Assembly (NCBI RefSeq): GCF_900116855.1
Contig: NZ_UETD01000014.1
Coordinates: 57,986-121,985 of the forward strand
Length of the DNA: 64,000 nt
Direction of reading: 5' to 3'
From: Ruminococcus flavefaciens
GTDB taxonomy: Bacteria; Bacillota; Clostridia; Oscillospirales; Ruminococcaceae
The notes below the pieces were generated by a model, which had not been told where the DNA came from, did no database searches, and worked only from the letters and a program-made list of their open reading frames with translations. Made by a program: the position numbers and the translations under genes. Below, piece after piece: positions 35,869 to 43,849 of the stretch (the stretch's first letter is position 1; the number at the start of each line of letters is the position of its first letter).

Positions 35869-36318
35869 CTATAATTTAGAGATGCTTTCTGTATTAAGAC
35901 CAAAGGCACGTCCTGTTTCAGTAGAGACTATTAAAGAACCTTTGACTTTAATTTTATCACCTTTTTTCAGCTTTAAGGCTTTATTTTGCAATTCTTCGCT
36001 ATGTAAATTGCAAACAACGCGCGTGCTGATCATCAATTCGTCTTTGACCGAAACTACAACAATGTAATCTAATGAAGAAGGAATTTCGGCAACCTTACAT
36101 TCAAAGCTGACTTCCTTGCCGTCATATTTGTCTATGCAGGCAGCAGCGTTGTCACTGTAACTGCTACTAAGCTTCTTTATGAAATCTTCACTTTTCTTAT
36201 TGCTCCTGCTGTGATGTATCGGTATAGAGCCCAACCACAAAACGGAAAAAAGAATAATTCCGCCAAGCGCTATCCAGAATTCCTTGGTTTTAATAAAATC
36301 CATTTTTTGTTTTTGCAT
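35869..36318 (-). CDS. Membrane-anchored OB-fold (tRNA_anti-like) protein
   Basis: 149 residues. One membrane segment (about 15-34), then 'KKSEDFIKKLSSSYSDNAAACIDKYDGKEV' and a small beta-barrel (about 65-149; 'VSFECKVAEIPSS', 'KLKKGDKIKVKGSL') of the tRNA_anti-like OB type. Its base composition is more AT-rich than the surroundings, which suggests transfer. The start MQKQK follows AAAGGG; an earlier ATG lies within the operator. It is divergent from an XRE regulator gene. Confidence 0.65.
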   Translation of the reverse strand: MQKQKMDFIKTKEFWIALGGIILFSVLWLGSIPIHHSRSNKKSEDFIKKLSSSYSDNAAACIDKYDGKEVSFECKVAEIPSSLDYIVVVSVKDELMISTRVVCNLHSEELQNKALKLKKGDKIKVKGSLIVSTETGRAFGLNTESISKL

Positions 36319-36333
36319 AAGAGCACACCCTTT

Positions 36334-36433
36334 CATATGTTTTGAATTTTTTAAAGGTATTGATAAGCATTTTATTGCTTATTTCAACATTATTATAACA
36401 CATATGTATTCACAATGTCAACATATGTGTTCA
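36334..36433 (-). promoter_or_regulatory. Divergent control region with CATATG operators
   Basis: Minus-strand promoter TTGACA, 18-base spacer, TATAAT (36392-36421). ACACATATGT (36398-36407) and ACATATGTGT (36421-36430) are inverted repeats lying over the promoter. A third related site, CATATGTTTTGA, is at 36334. Likely bound by the adjacent XRE protein. Confidence 0.6.
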
Positions 36434-36477
36434 TAGTTTACAAAAAATTCGTATATCATATTATCTGAGGTGATAAT

Positions 36478-36732
36478 ATGTATATACCGACACTTGACCC
36501 CAAATTAGTAGGCGAAGTTATAGCGCAGTTTCGCAAGAAAAAGGGAATATCACAGGAGGTCATCAGCGGACTTGCCGATATAGGGCGCACACATCTCAGT
36601 GCGATAGAGCGCGGCGAGAGAAAGCCCACACTTGAAACTCTGTACAGAATAGCCAATGCCCTCGGCGTAAAAATGAGTGACATCGTTATCGGCATAGAGG
36701 AAGCGATCGACGAACAGAACGGCTCCATATAA
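36478..36732 (+). CDS. XRE-family transcriptional regulator
   Basis: 84 residues, single Cro/CI helix-turn-helix: 'FRKKKGISQEVISGLADIGRTHLSAIERGERKPTLETLYRIANAL'. GAGGTG precedes the ATG. It is divergent from the OB-fold gene and in front of a small membrane protein gene. The CATATG repeats in between are the natural candidates for its binding sites. Confidence 0.88.
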   Translation: MYIPTLDPKLVGEVIAQFRKKKGISQEVISGLADIGRTHLSAIERGERKPTLETLYRIANALGVKMSDIVIGIEEAIDEQNGSI

Positions 36733-36752
36733 ATCAGTAAAAGGAGGATAAC

Positions 36753-37196
36753 ATGGACAAACTATACACATGGGCACTTGCCCTTATTCTTGTGGGCGTG
36801 ATACTGATGGCATTCGGCATCGTTACCAGAGCCCAGCGAAAAATGCTTGAGGGAGACCTTGAGCGCTTTGACGCGGTGGTGACGAAGCTGAAGCCCGTGA
36901 CGAAAAGGCACAATTACGGCGACGCAGTCACCCTTTACGCGGAGTACACCGTAGGCGAGAAGCTCATAGAGGGATATTTCTACACAAGTCTGCCCTCGAA
37001 GATGTTTCCCTACCGCCCGGGGGACTCCATCGTCATAAAGCTTGACCCCATGCACCCCACGGTGTTCATGATAGAGGATATGGAGAACGATCCCGAGCTT
37101 GAAAGGCAGTACAAGTCGGCGCCGCTGGTAATAGGCATGGGCGCGGCAGTCCTTGTCATAGGCGTGGTACTGCTCATTCTGCATATTATGAAGTAA
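36753..37196 (+). CDS. DUF3592-like small membrane protein
   Basis: 147 residues: membrane segment (about 7-24), a beta-rich domain ('FDAVVTKLKPVTKRHNYGDAVTLYAEYTV', 'YRPGDSIVIKLDP') and a second membrane segment (about 125-145). This plan is shared by DUF3592-type proteins of unknown function. It follows the regulator by 20 bases with AAGGAGG. Confidence 0.65.
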   Translation: MDKLYTWALALILVGVILMAFGIVTRAQRKMLEGDLERFDAVVTKLKPVTKRHNYGDAVTLYAEYTVGEKLIEGYFYTSLPSKMFPYRPGDSIVIKLDPMHPTVFMIEDMENDPELERQYKSAPLVIGMGAAVLVIGVVLLILHIMK

Positions 37197-37308
37197 ACCG
37201 AGCCACGGGCGAACAATGTGCGCCCGTGGCAGGAGCAATGTTTATGCTTGAGGGCGCACATTGTGCGCCCTCAAAACTAAAATCCCGATTTATCCGGATA
37301 AACACAAA

Positions 37309-37622
37309 GCCCCGAGTGCTTTAGGGCGGTACTAATATAGAAGATTTATAGTTTATTATTGAGGAGGGCCCTTTTGAAAAAGGGTCTCTCCTCAAACTCC
37401 TCCCCTAAAACTTTCAGCATTTAATTTAGCCCAGACAGGGCGCTTCCAGTATTATACTGGTTTTCACATCTTGTGTGCAGCGCCCTGTCCGGGCTAAATT
37501 CAGTTATAAAGTCTTTGGAAAAGGGGTTCGGGGAAAGAACCTTTCCTCAGAAAGGTTTTTCCCCGATAATTTGCTATAACATTCTATATGAGTGTAGCCC
37601 TTAAACACTCAGGGGCTTTTGT
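37309..37622. terminator. Second intrinsic terminator split by a hairpin element
   Basis: GCCCCGAGTGCTTTAGGGC (37309-37327) pairs, with one bulge, with GCCCTTAAACACTCAGGGGC (37597-37616), which is followed by TTTTGTTTT; on the other side AAA precedes the left arm. It stands between convergent genes and would be bidirectional. Some 270 bases of element lie in its loop. Two short palindromes (GCGCCC types, 37200-37275) lie upstream. Confidence 0.7.
37329..37595. mobile_element. MITE-like hairpin element, family P2, copy 2
   Basis: About 267 bases without ORF, ends GTACTAATATAGAA (37329-37342) and TTCTATATGAGTGT (37582-37595). The right end, read inverted, matches the left end of copy 1 (ACACTCATATAGAA). 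The arms 37423-37443 and 37480-37500 are 21 bp with one mismatch. The enclosed 36 bases align with the core of copy 1 only after inversion. Confidence 0.8.
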
Positions 37623-37623
37623 T

Positions 37624-38919
37624 TTATATGTTTTTAAGCTTTTCCTGTTGTATATGTCTGTGCAGAAGCAGCGTGAATACCGTACAAACCAGCACTCCTG
37701 CCATACCGAGTATGCCCAGAAGCATTGCTGCTCCCGAGCCTTTGCCCTCACCGAAAACAGCGGTAAGGACGCTTCCTGCGGACTGCTCTGCCATAAGCGG
37801 CTCGGCAGCCTTGTCGATGAATACTCCGCTGAATAGTCCTCCTATGGGTATGGTGAAGAATTGCAGCGTATTCCGGCAGGAGTAGACCCGACCCTGCATA
37901 TCCGCAGGGATAGTGCTGCGGAAGATAACGTCAAGCTGCGTTCCCATGACGGGAATGAACAGCCAGCCGCAGACGGCTCCCACGCACCATATTATGGGCG
38001 AATCTGACAGCGCAAGGAGAAAATTCTCAGTGCTCATGGAGAAAAACAGCGACAGGCATATGAGCCTTACACGGCTTTTCGGAGCAGGCAGCGCTGAGGC
38101 TATGATGCTTCCCAGCAGCGCGGCTATGCCTGCACAGGCGTTTACCGCACCGAGGACTCCCTCGCCTCCCGACGCCTTTGGTATTATCAGTGCTGGAAGT
38201 GCCGCGGTGTAGGCTGAGGCGATAAGGTTTATCCCCGACAGGAAGAATATGAGCTTCATGATGAGGGGATTATCCTTCAGCCAGCGAAGTCCCGAGGCAG
38301 CGGAGCTGAGCAGGGACTGCTCCTGTTTATACGACCTTTGTGGCTCTGGTATCTTTATGAAGAACAGCAGCGCAGAAAAGGCTGCACCGAAAGTGAGCAG
38401 GTCGGTGGTGATGACCGCTCCGATGCCGCCCCATGCGTAAAGCAGGGTGGCAAATACGGGGGTGAGTATGGTGTTAAGCGACTGTGAGAACGAGCGCAGT
38501 CCGCCTGTTTTCTGGTAGTGCTCCTTTGGTATGAGCTGTGTTGCCGCTACCTCCGCCGCAGGCTGCTGGACAGTGTTCATCAGTCCGCCCACTGCGTTGA
38601 TGACATAGAGATGCCACGGACAGAGCTGCCCCGTCTTTATGAGCAGGAAGGCGGCTGCCGTTGTTATGGCTGCCAGCAGGTCACAGACCAGCATGGTGCG
38701 TTTTTTGTTCCATTTGTCGCTGAGAGCGCCTGCAAATATGCTCATCAGCACATAGGGCGCATACGAACATATCCTCAGCAGAGCGGTGCTCAGTGCAGAG
38801 CCGCTCCCACGGTAGAGCCACAGCACCAGCGCATAGCTTGTCATGCCGCTGCCCAGCGCGGATAGTGACTGTGTGCTCCATAATAACAGATAGCTTTTTA
38901 ATTCCTTTATAGTTTTCAT
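37624..38919 (-). CDS. MFS exporter (drug:H+ antiporter-3 / macrolide-efflux-like)
   Basis: 431 residues with about twelve membrane segments. 'GALSDKWNKKRTMLVCDLLA' is the loop 2-3 motif A of the MFS, and the opening 'LWSTQSLSALGSGMTSYAL' is usual for the MFS_3 group, which includes macrolide and enterobactin exporters. A leader peptide and mutually exclusive hairpins stand before it, which suggests drug-inducible expression. Substrate unknown. Confidence 0.82.
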   Translation of the reverse strand: MKTIKELKSYLLLWSTQSLSALGSGMTSYALVLWLYRGSGSALSTALLRICSYAPYVLMSIFAGALSDKWNKKRTMLVCDLLAAITTAAAFLLIKTGQLCPWHLYVINAVGGLMNTVQQPAAEVAATQLIPKEHYQKTGGLRSFSQSLNTILTPVFATLLYAWGGIGAVITTDLLTFGAAFSALLFFIKIPEPQRSYKQEQSLLSSAASGLRWLKDNPLIMKLIFFLSGINLIASAYTAALPALIIPKASGGEGVLGAVNACAGIAALLGSIIASALPAPKSRVRLICLSLFFSMSTENFLLALSDSPIIWCVGAVCGWLFIPVMGTQLDVIFRSTIPADMQGRVYSCRNTLQFFTIPIGGLFSGVFIDKAAEPLMAEQSAGSVLTAVFGEGKGSGAAMLLGILGMAGVLVCTVFTLLLHRHIQQEKLKNI

Positions 38920-38920
38920 T

Positions 38921-39009
38921 GGCTTTGCTCCTTTTTGTTATTCTTGTCTGCAAGCAAAGCCCGAGGGTATCAGTGATCCTCCATGCAGTCCCTCAAGCCT
39001 TGCATGGAG
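38921..39009 (-). promoter_or_regulatory. Leader with competing hairpins (translational attenuator)
   Basis: Minus-strand RNA. Stem 1: CTCCATGCA (39001-39009) with TGCATGGAG (38979-38987). Stem 2: GGCTTTGCT (38953-38961) with AGCAAAGCC (38921-38929), which covers part of the GGAG ribosome site of the MFS gene. Stem 3, the alternative: 38990-39002 (CAAGGCTTGAGGG) can pair over 13 positions, three of them G-U, with 38955-38967 (CCCTCGGGCTTTG), which would open stem 2 and free the ribosome site. Confidence 0.65.
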
Positions 39010-39031
39010 CTGAAACTATGCATAAACGCAT
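38993..39031 (-). CDS. Putative 12-residue leader peptide
   Basis: ATG to TGA, encoding MRLCIVSAPCKA, about 75 bases before the MFS gene in the same transcript, with AAAGGA upstream. Its stop codon lies inside the segment that can open the ribosome-site hairpin, so a ribosome stalled here would change the fold. This is the arrangement known from inducible erm, cat and mef-type leaders. Expression is inferred only. Confidence 0.5.
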   Translation of the reverse strand: MRLCIVSAPCKA

Positions 39032-39061
39032 TTCCGTATCATTCCTTTCGTTTTTTACTTT

Positions 39062-39091
39062 ATTATATCACCCGAAAGCGTAAATTGTCAA
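39062..39091 (-). promoter_or_regulatory. Promoter of the MFS leader
   Basis: Minus strand TTGACA, 18-base spacer, TATAAT. Confidence 0.7.
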
Positions 39092-39154
39092 ATAAAGGTG
39101 AAAAAAACGCAAAAAACAAGGGGATATATATGCTAAAAACTGTATATTTGACAA

Positions 39155-39183
39155 TTGACGGAGAAGATATTGTTTGTTATAAT
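39155..39183 (+). promoter_or_regulatory. Promoter of the large lipoprotein
   Basis: TTGACG, 17-base spacer, TATAAT, 50 bases before the ATG. Confidence 0.65.
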
Positions 39184-39232
39184 ATAAATGTAATTTGAAT
39201 TTTTATTCAAAAAAACAGGAGGTATATGAGAA

Positions 39233-40558
39233 ATGAAGAAGACTGATCTGAAGCTTATTGCTTGTCTGCCACTGGCTGCTGTTCTGGTAAGCTGCGGCAG
39301 AACTGCCATCGACCCCAATGACTATGTTGAGGTAACATTCGATGGTATGGACACTGTTGCCTATGCTCATGCTGAAGTGGATTATGAGAAAATGGTAACG
39401 GATAACCTCAAGGCTTTCGGCATCAAGAGCAAGAAGGACGACCACGCCATCGAGAGAGCTGCCGGCAAGCTGGAAAAGTATCTCAGCGGCGAACTGGACA
39501 AGTCCTCAAATCTCTCAAACGGCGACGAGATCGTATTTGAGTGGGATGATGACGATGTTGAGAAGCTTGAAAAGAAGTACAAGATAAAGCTCAAGGTAAG
39601 CGACAAGACAATTACCGTAAAGGACCTCGACGAGCCCAAGAAGTTCGATCCCTTCGACTATCTTGATGTAAGCTTTACAGGCGTTGGTCCCGACGGTCAG
39701 ATACAGCTGGATTACAGTGATCTTCCCGTTGACTACGTTTCATTCTATGCTGACCCCAGCTACGGACTCAGCAACGGCGACAAGGTCAAGGTGACCTTCG
39801 GCTACAGCGAGGACAGCGCAAAGGACGAGTGCTTCAGTCAGGGATATATGCCTGAAAATTACGAGAAGGAGTACACTGTTGAGGGACTCCAGCAGTACGT
39901 CACAAAGATATCAGAGATCGAGAAGAAGTCCTACGACAAGATGGACAAGTACGCTCAGGACCGCTTCATGGAAGACGTTGAGGACAACTGGGATAAAAAG
40001 GAACTCAAGGATATCGAGCTCCTCGGTGTAAATCTCTATGTTCCCAAGGAAGAGAATTACAGCATGAAGAACGCTCTCTGCTATGTATATAAGGTAACTA
40101 CCACACTCAAGGGTGAGGAGAAGAAGGACGAGGAGCCTACAACAGAGGCTGCAACAACAACAGCAGAGGCTGCCACAGAGGCTCCCACTACAACAGCTGA
40201 GGAAAAGAAGGACGAGGGAACCACTACTGCCAAGGCTGACGAGAAGAAGGAAGACGCTACTGAGGCAACTACCGAGAAGAAGGACGATAAGAAGGAAGAA
40301 GCTAAGAAGGACGAAAAGGTTTACTACTACTTTGCTTACTATCAGAATGTACTCTCGCCCGGAGACCCTGACAAGGACTACGACGCTCAGAGCTACAACG
40401 AGCCCAGCTACTCCAATTTCTTCGGCGTATCGGGCGATGCTTTCGCAATCGACGGCGTTCTCTATGTAGGATATGAGAACCTTGACGACCTCTACAAGGC
40501 TGTTGAGGATAAGTTCTACTACGAGTGCAAGGTCGAGACTAATATCAAGAAGAAGTAA
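39233..40558 (+). CDS. Large lipoprotein with charged Thr/Glu/Lys linker
   Basis: 441 residues. Lipobox LVSC (Cys21) gives a membrane-anchored outer protein. Residues about 25-130 and 135-230 look like two related beta-rich units: 'DYVEVTFDGMDTVAYAHAEVDY' against 'DYLDVSFTGVGPDGQIQLDY', each followed by 'NGDEIVFEW' or 'NGDKVKVTF'. A low-complexity stretch (about 297-362) of EKKDE, TTTAE and EATTE follows, then a C-terminal domain with Tyr-rich 'VYYYFAYYQNV'. The linker is like those between surface domains. Function unknown. Confidence 0.75.
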   Translation: MKKTDLKLIACLPLAAVLVSCGRTAIDPNDYVEVTFDGMDTVAYAHAEVDYEKMVTDNLKAFGIKSKKDDHAIERAAGKLEKYLSGELDKSSNLSNGDEIVFEWDDDDVEKLEKKYKIKLKVSDKTITVKDLDEPKKFDPFDYLDVSFTGVGPDGQIQLDYSDLPVDYVSFYADPSYGLSNGDKVKVTFGYSEDSAKDECFSQGYMPENYEKEYTVEGLQQYVTKISEIEKKSYDKMDKYAQDRFMEDVEDNWDKKELKDIELLGVNLYVPKEENYSMKNALCYVYKVTTTLKGEEKKDEEPTTEAATTTAEAATEAPTTTAEEKKDEGTTTAKADEKKEDATEATTEKKDDKKEEAKKDEKVYYYFAYYQNVLSPGDPDKDYDAQSYNEPSYSNFFGVSGDAFAIDGVLYVGYENLDDLYKAVEDKFYYECKVETNIKKK

Positions 40559-40593
40559 TTCCTGCAATAAATACAGATACACATATGAAAAAA

Positions 40594-40628
40594 CCCCTGA
40601 GCGCGGAAAAGTGCTCAGGGGATTTTTT
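40594..40628 (+). terminator. Terminator of the lipoprotein gene
   Basis: CCCCTGAGC / GCTCAGGGG with a short loop, then TTTTTT. Confidence 0.85.
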
Positions 40629-40632
40629 AGAC

Positions 40633-40826
40633 GTTAGCCCATAGACATTAGCCGTTAGCATAATGTAGGGAACGCCTCCCAACAGGAGCCGCGACCCTCT
40701 GTCCTTCGGACATCTCCCTATACTATAGGGAGTCACCCTCGCCGTTCCGCAAAATGTATTACATATCCAACGGAACGCCGCCCGATAATAAAGCGGCGAA
40801 GCAGCTCCCTGATGGCTAACGGCCGA
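40633..40826. repeat. Diverged palindromic element, family P1, with insert
   Basis: TTAGCC-type arms at both ends (40633-40660 and about 40808-40825) and the AAAGCGGCGAAGC part are recognisable. Between them is another hairpin-rich stretch (GTCCTTCGGAC, CTCCCTATACTATAGGGAG). It fills the gap between the lipoprotein terminator and the end of the phage-like cassette. Confidence 0.65.
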
Positions 40827-40837
40827 TGGCTTTGCCC

Positions 40838-41761
40838 TTATCTCGGGAACTTATCGCGGTACACGCCTATTTCCGTGACGACTCCTCGGCTGCTACCGCT
40901 TATATTGACAGAGCCTACACGCTCCGAGGTGACAGAGCCGAAGCTGACGAGGTCGGAAAGGTCCTCGCCCTTATAGCCTGCATAGGAGCAGAACAGCCTT
41001 TTCTGTCCGCGGAAGTCATATTTATCGCGGTAGGCAAGAGCCTCGGGCGGATCGTAGAGAAAGCGCATATCAAGGTCGAAGTACTTATGGCGGACTATTT
41101 TCAGTGCCTCGGTGTCGCTGTCCGCAAGGTCGAATTCTCCGTAGCTGCCGCCCATATTCGCCATATGGTAGCCGCTGGCGAGACGGCTGTCGGTGAGCTC
41201 AGTGCCAATGGAAAGCAGCTTTTCTCCCCTGAGGTCAAATACCGCAGGAGAAGCCGCAGAGCTTATCATGACCTTGTTAGTGCCCCTTATATAGGGATAT
41301 GTGCCCAGCAGCTTATAGGCGAGATTTGACGCCGCGTCCCACATTGAGGTATTGGGTCTGACATAGATATAGCTGCTGTCGTCGGAGTTGTCCTCGTGGG
41401 TGACATAGGGCAGAGTGTAAAAGTTCTCCATAAGAGCATTGAAGGACATATGGGATTTTAGCCCCGGCTCTATCTGATTTTGTGTGAGCAGCGAGGTAAA
41501 GCCTCTCGAGCTGACGTTCATGAACATCTCTCCATCGGTTTTTACCCAGCGTATATTGTCCACAAGGCCGTGATGCACCATAGCTCCGTTAATGAGCAGT
41601 ATCACCTCCGCCGCGTCCTCATAGGAGTTCCTGACGGCTCTTACTCTTGCCCTTAGGGTGGTATAGGGAGTGTAGAGGTCCTTATCGAACACGAAATTGA
41701 GCACCTTTTCCTCCGCAAGGGAGGTACCGTCGGCAGTCTTTATAATGACAGAAGCGGTCAT
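40838..41761 (-). CDS. Phage tail hub / gpD-like protein
   Basis: 307 residues, soluble, beta-rich. The order of parts ('TLRARVRAVRNSYEDAAEVILLINGAMVHHGLVDN', then 'VSSRGFTSLLTQNQIEP', then 'YPYIRGTNKVMIS') resembles XkdQ/gpD-type proteins of contractile or siphophage baseplates. It is the last gene of the cassette and overlaps its neighbour by four bases. No tail tube, sheath or tape measure follows, so the tail part is incomplete here. Confidence 0.6.
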   Translation of the reverse strand: MTASVIIKTADGTSLAEEKVLNFVFDKDLYTPYTTLRARVRAVRNSYEDAAEVILLINGAMVHHGLVDNIRWVKTDGEMFMNVSSRGFTSLLTQNQIEPGLKSHMSFNALMENFYTLPYVTHEDNSDDSSYIYVRPNTSMWDAASNLAYKLLGTYPYIRGTNKVMISSAASPAVFDLRGEKLLSIGTELTDSRLASGYHMANMGGSYGEFDLADSDTEALKIVRHKYFDLDMRFLYDPPEALAYRDKYDFRGQKRLFCSYAGYKGEDLSDLVSFGSVTSERVGSVNISGSSRGVVTEIGVYRDKFPR

Positions 41762-42153
41762 GGGTCATCGCTCCTCTCTATGGTCTCGGCAGTAGTCAGC
41801 GTCACCGCTACATCTGCCCATTCGCCGCCCTTGTCCTCAAAGGTGTAGGACAGCATTCGGCAGCCGCTGAATGTGAGCCCCATGTACTCCACGGAAAAGT
41901 CCGCAGGGGAGTGGACAAGGGCGTTGAAGCCGAGGATAAAGTCCCCGGGCTGCCCCTGAGTGCAGACCCTGCCCGAAAAGGACAGCCTGCTGCTCCTGAA
42001 AGCGGAGTTGGTCACGGCAGTACCGCCGTCAGCGGTGGACTCCTCATTGAGCACCCTTGCCGCCGAAGCTTTGAAGCTTTCGCAGCAGACGGTTATTCCG
42101 CCTATGTCTGCGGGAACGGCTTTGCGGCAGGAAAAGGCAGTTACCTCACTCAT
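41758..42153 (-). CDS. Phage cassette protein, 131 aa
   Basis: 131 residues beginning MSEVTAFSCRKAVPADIGG, with a beta-rich middle ('FSGRVCTQGQPGDFILGFNAL') and 'VEYMGLTFSGCRMLSYTFED'. It overlaps both neighbours by four bases. Probably a small tail or connector protein; no family recognised. Confidence 0.6.
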   Translation of the reverse strand: MSEVTAFSCRKAVPADIGGITVCCESFKASAARVLNEESTADGGTAVTNSAFRSSRLSFSGRVCTQGQPGDFILGFNALVHSPADFSVEYMGLTFSGCRMLSYTFEDKGGEWADVAVTLTTAETIERSDDP

Positions 42154-42560
42154 GAGCTGCTCCTTTCAATTTTGGTGATACCGCTGGCGCCCAGCTTTAT
42201 CGTCAGCACAAGGCGCTGGATATTGCTGTCGAACTTCACGCTCATCTTGGTGAGCTTGCAGGTAAGTCCCGACATATCGCCTACCGCCGCGGATATCTTC
42301 TCATCGTAGTAGCTGTAGAGCTGCACCATTGAGTAGTTTTCGGGAGCCGTGACGTTTATCTCCACCTCAGCCTTGAACGGCACATAGACCATTGCAGGCG
42401 CATAGATGGGAGCCGAGGACTCAAAGGCGCTTATCCCGACAACAGTGAAAAAACCGCTGCCCTTGCGCTCCACAGCCATGGCGTCAAAGGCGCTGTACAC
42501 ATTGGAAACGTCCTGCGCCCTGAGTCTTGAAATGATATTCTGGATCAGATCCCTGAGCAT
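42150..42560 (-). CDS. Phage cassette protein, 136 aa
   Basis: 136 residues started at MLRDLIQ after GGAGGAGG, one base after the previous stop. 'FFTVVGISAFESSAPIYAP' and 'FKAEVEINVTAPENYSMVQLYSYYD' give a beta-rich protein. Position after the connector suggests a tail completion or tail terminator role, unproven. Confidence 0.6.
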   Translation of the reverse strand: MLRDLIQNIISRLRAQDVSNVYSAFDAMAVERKGSGFFTVVGISAFESSAPIYAPAMVYVPFKAEVEINVTAPENYSMVQLYSYYDEKISAAVGDMSGLTCKLTKMSVKFDSNIQRLVLTIKLGASGITKIERSSS

Positions 42561-42561
42561 T

Positions 42562-42927
42562 TTATACCTCCTCCTCGCTTGAAAAGCTGCTGAAAATGAA
42601 GTGCTGGGGCTTGATAAGGTCACTGCATATCTGCATATAGTCCCTGACCAGCAGCTTTGAGTACTCATATGCGGAGTTCTGTGACTCCTTCAGCACCTTT
42701 CCTGCATATGTGACTGCGGCGCGTTCCCTTGCGGCAAATATCTGCTGCACTCTGTAATAGGCAATGGCAGCGGCAAGGAAATTCAGCCTTGTATCCGTCT
42801 GGTCAGCCCCGGGACGGAGCATCATGCCCGTTTCATACACAGCGAGATTGATTATTCTGAAGTATTCCTCGCCGTTGCGCTGTCCCGTAAATATCTCAAA
42901 TACTTTGAGAGCTGCATCTACGTCCAT
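42562..42927 (-). CDS. Head-tail connector-like protein
   Basis: 121 residues, mostly helical and rich in Ala and Arg ('DTRLNFLAAAIAYYRVQQIFAARERAAV'), as in gp6-type head-tail connectors. It lies between the protease-like gene and the tail genes, the usual place for a connector. Confidence 0.55.
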   Translation of the reverse strand: MDVDAALKVFEIFTGQRNGEEYFRIINLAVYETGMMLRPGADQTDTRLNFLAAAIAYYRVQQIFAARERAAVTYAGKVLKESQNSAYEYSKLLVRDYMQICSDLIKPQHFIFSSFSSEEEV

Positions 42928-42937
42928 AAACTCCCTC

Positions 42938-43768
42938 CTATCTCATGGAAAATCCCTCTGTGGGGTCGGCTTCCTTGTTATCGGGAGCAAGCTGCACCTC
43001 AGCCCTGCCCCTGCCGCACTGCTCCTCAAAGGACCTGCGGAGAGCAATGAGCTGCTTTGTGGTAAGGCTTGCCGCGGAGAGGGAAGCGATATCCGCTGCG
43101 GACCTTCCTCCCGCAAAGTAAGCCAGCCTGCGGATATCGCGGCGGAGCTCATCGTCTGCCGCAGAGATATCCTCGCCCTGAGCCTTTACTGTGTCGGACT
43201 CGGTGTACTTCTTGGTGACGCCTGCATTTACCTGTGCAGGCACAGCCACGAAGCTCCACTCATAGGCGTCGGTGATATCGTCAAGTATGGTGTGGCACAG
43301 CTTTCCGCCGTACTTTCTGCCCTTGACATGGTTGCAGGAAGTCACAGCCTTATCGCTGCCGCAGACCGAGCAGATACGCTTGGCTGCCGAACAGGAGATG
43401 CTGACCTCCTTTTTTATGCCGCCGTCTATTTCTGCGATGAGGTTTTTGTTCTCCTCGGTGCGTACCATATACGCCATTGCCCTGAGGTACTTGTAAGGCT
43501 TGCCGTCCGCGGCAGTACGCGAGTCATCTGTGACAAGCTCCGTATCGAAAATACGGGCGTTCTGGTTGGCGGCGGCAGTGTCATGGTCGAAGATGCCTGT
43601 CCTGCCCACAAATCTCTCCTTCAGGGACTGAAGCGCCCCGTCGGAAAATCTCTCGCAGTCGCGGTCGATATCGTTGTCGCAGAGAATGACCGAGAAGACG
43701 TAGACCTCGTCCTCGGTGAGCTTTCTCCGCGTAAATCTGTTTATTTTATCGAGAATGATATTGTCCAT
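42938..43768 (-). CDS. Prohead-protease-like / scaffold protein
   Basis: 276 residues from MDNIIL after AAAGGAG. 'SVILCDNDIDRDCERFSDGALQSLKERFVGRTGIFDH' and 'EIDGGIKKEVSISCSA' resemble phage proteins at the prohead-protease position (U35-like). A CxxC...C...H group ('ICSVCGSDKAVTSCNH') could bind zinc. It comes after, not before, the capsid gene, which is unusual. Confidence 0.55.
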   Translation of the reverse strand: MDNIILDKINRFTRRKLTEDEVYVFSVILCDNDIDRDCERFSDGALQSLKERFVGRTGIFDHDTAAANQNARIFDTELVTDDSRTAADGKPYKYLRAMAYMVRTEENKNLIAEIDGGIKKEVSISCSAAKRICSVCGSDKAVTSCNHVKGRKYGGKLCHTILDDITDAYEWSFVAVPAQVNAGVTKKYTESDTVKAQGEDISAADDELRRDIRRLAYFAGGRSAADIASLSAASLTTKQLIALRRSFEEQCGRGRAEVQLAPDNKEADPTEGFSMR

Positions 43769-43796
43769 AATATCTCCTTTCGGAATAGACATTCAA

Positions 43797-43849
43797 TGTA
43801 GGGGGGCGATGTCTTCATCGCCCCGCACTAAGCACTAAAAACTGATCTC
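43797..43849. repeat. Short GC palindrome inside the phage cassette
   Basis: TGTAGGGG head followed by GGGGCGATG / CATCGCCCC, between the capsid and protease-like genes. It belongs to the TGTAGGG-headed palindromes seen across the window and shows that such elements also enter the cassette. Confidence 0.65.
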
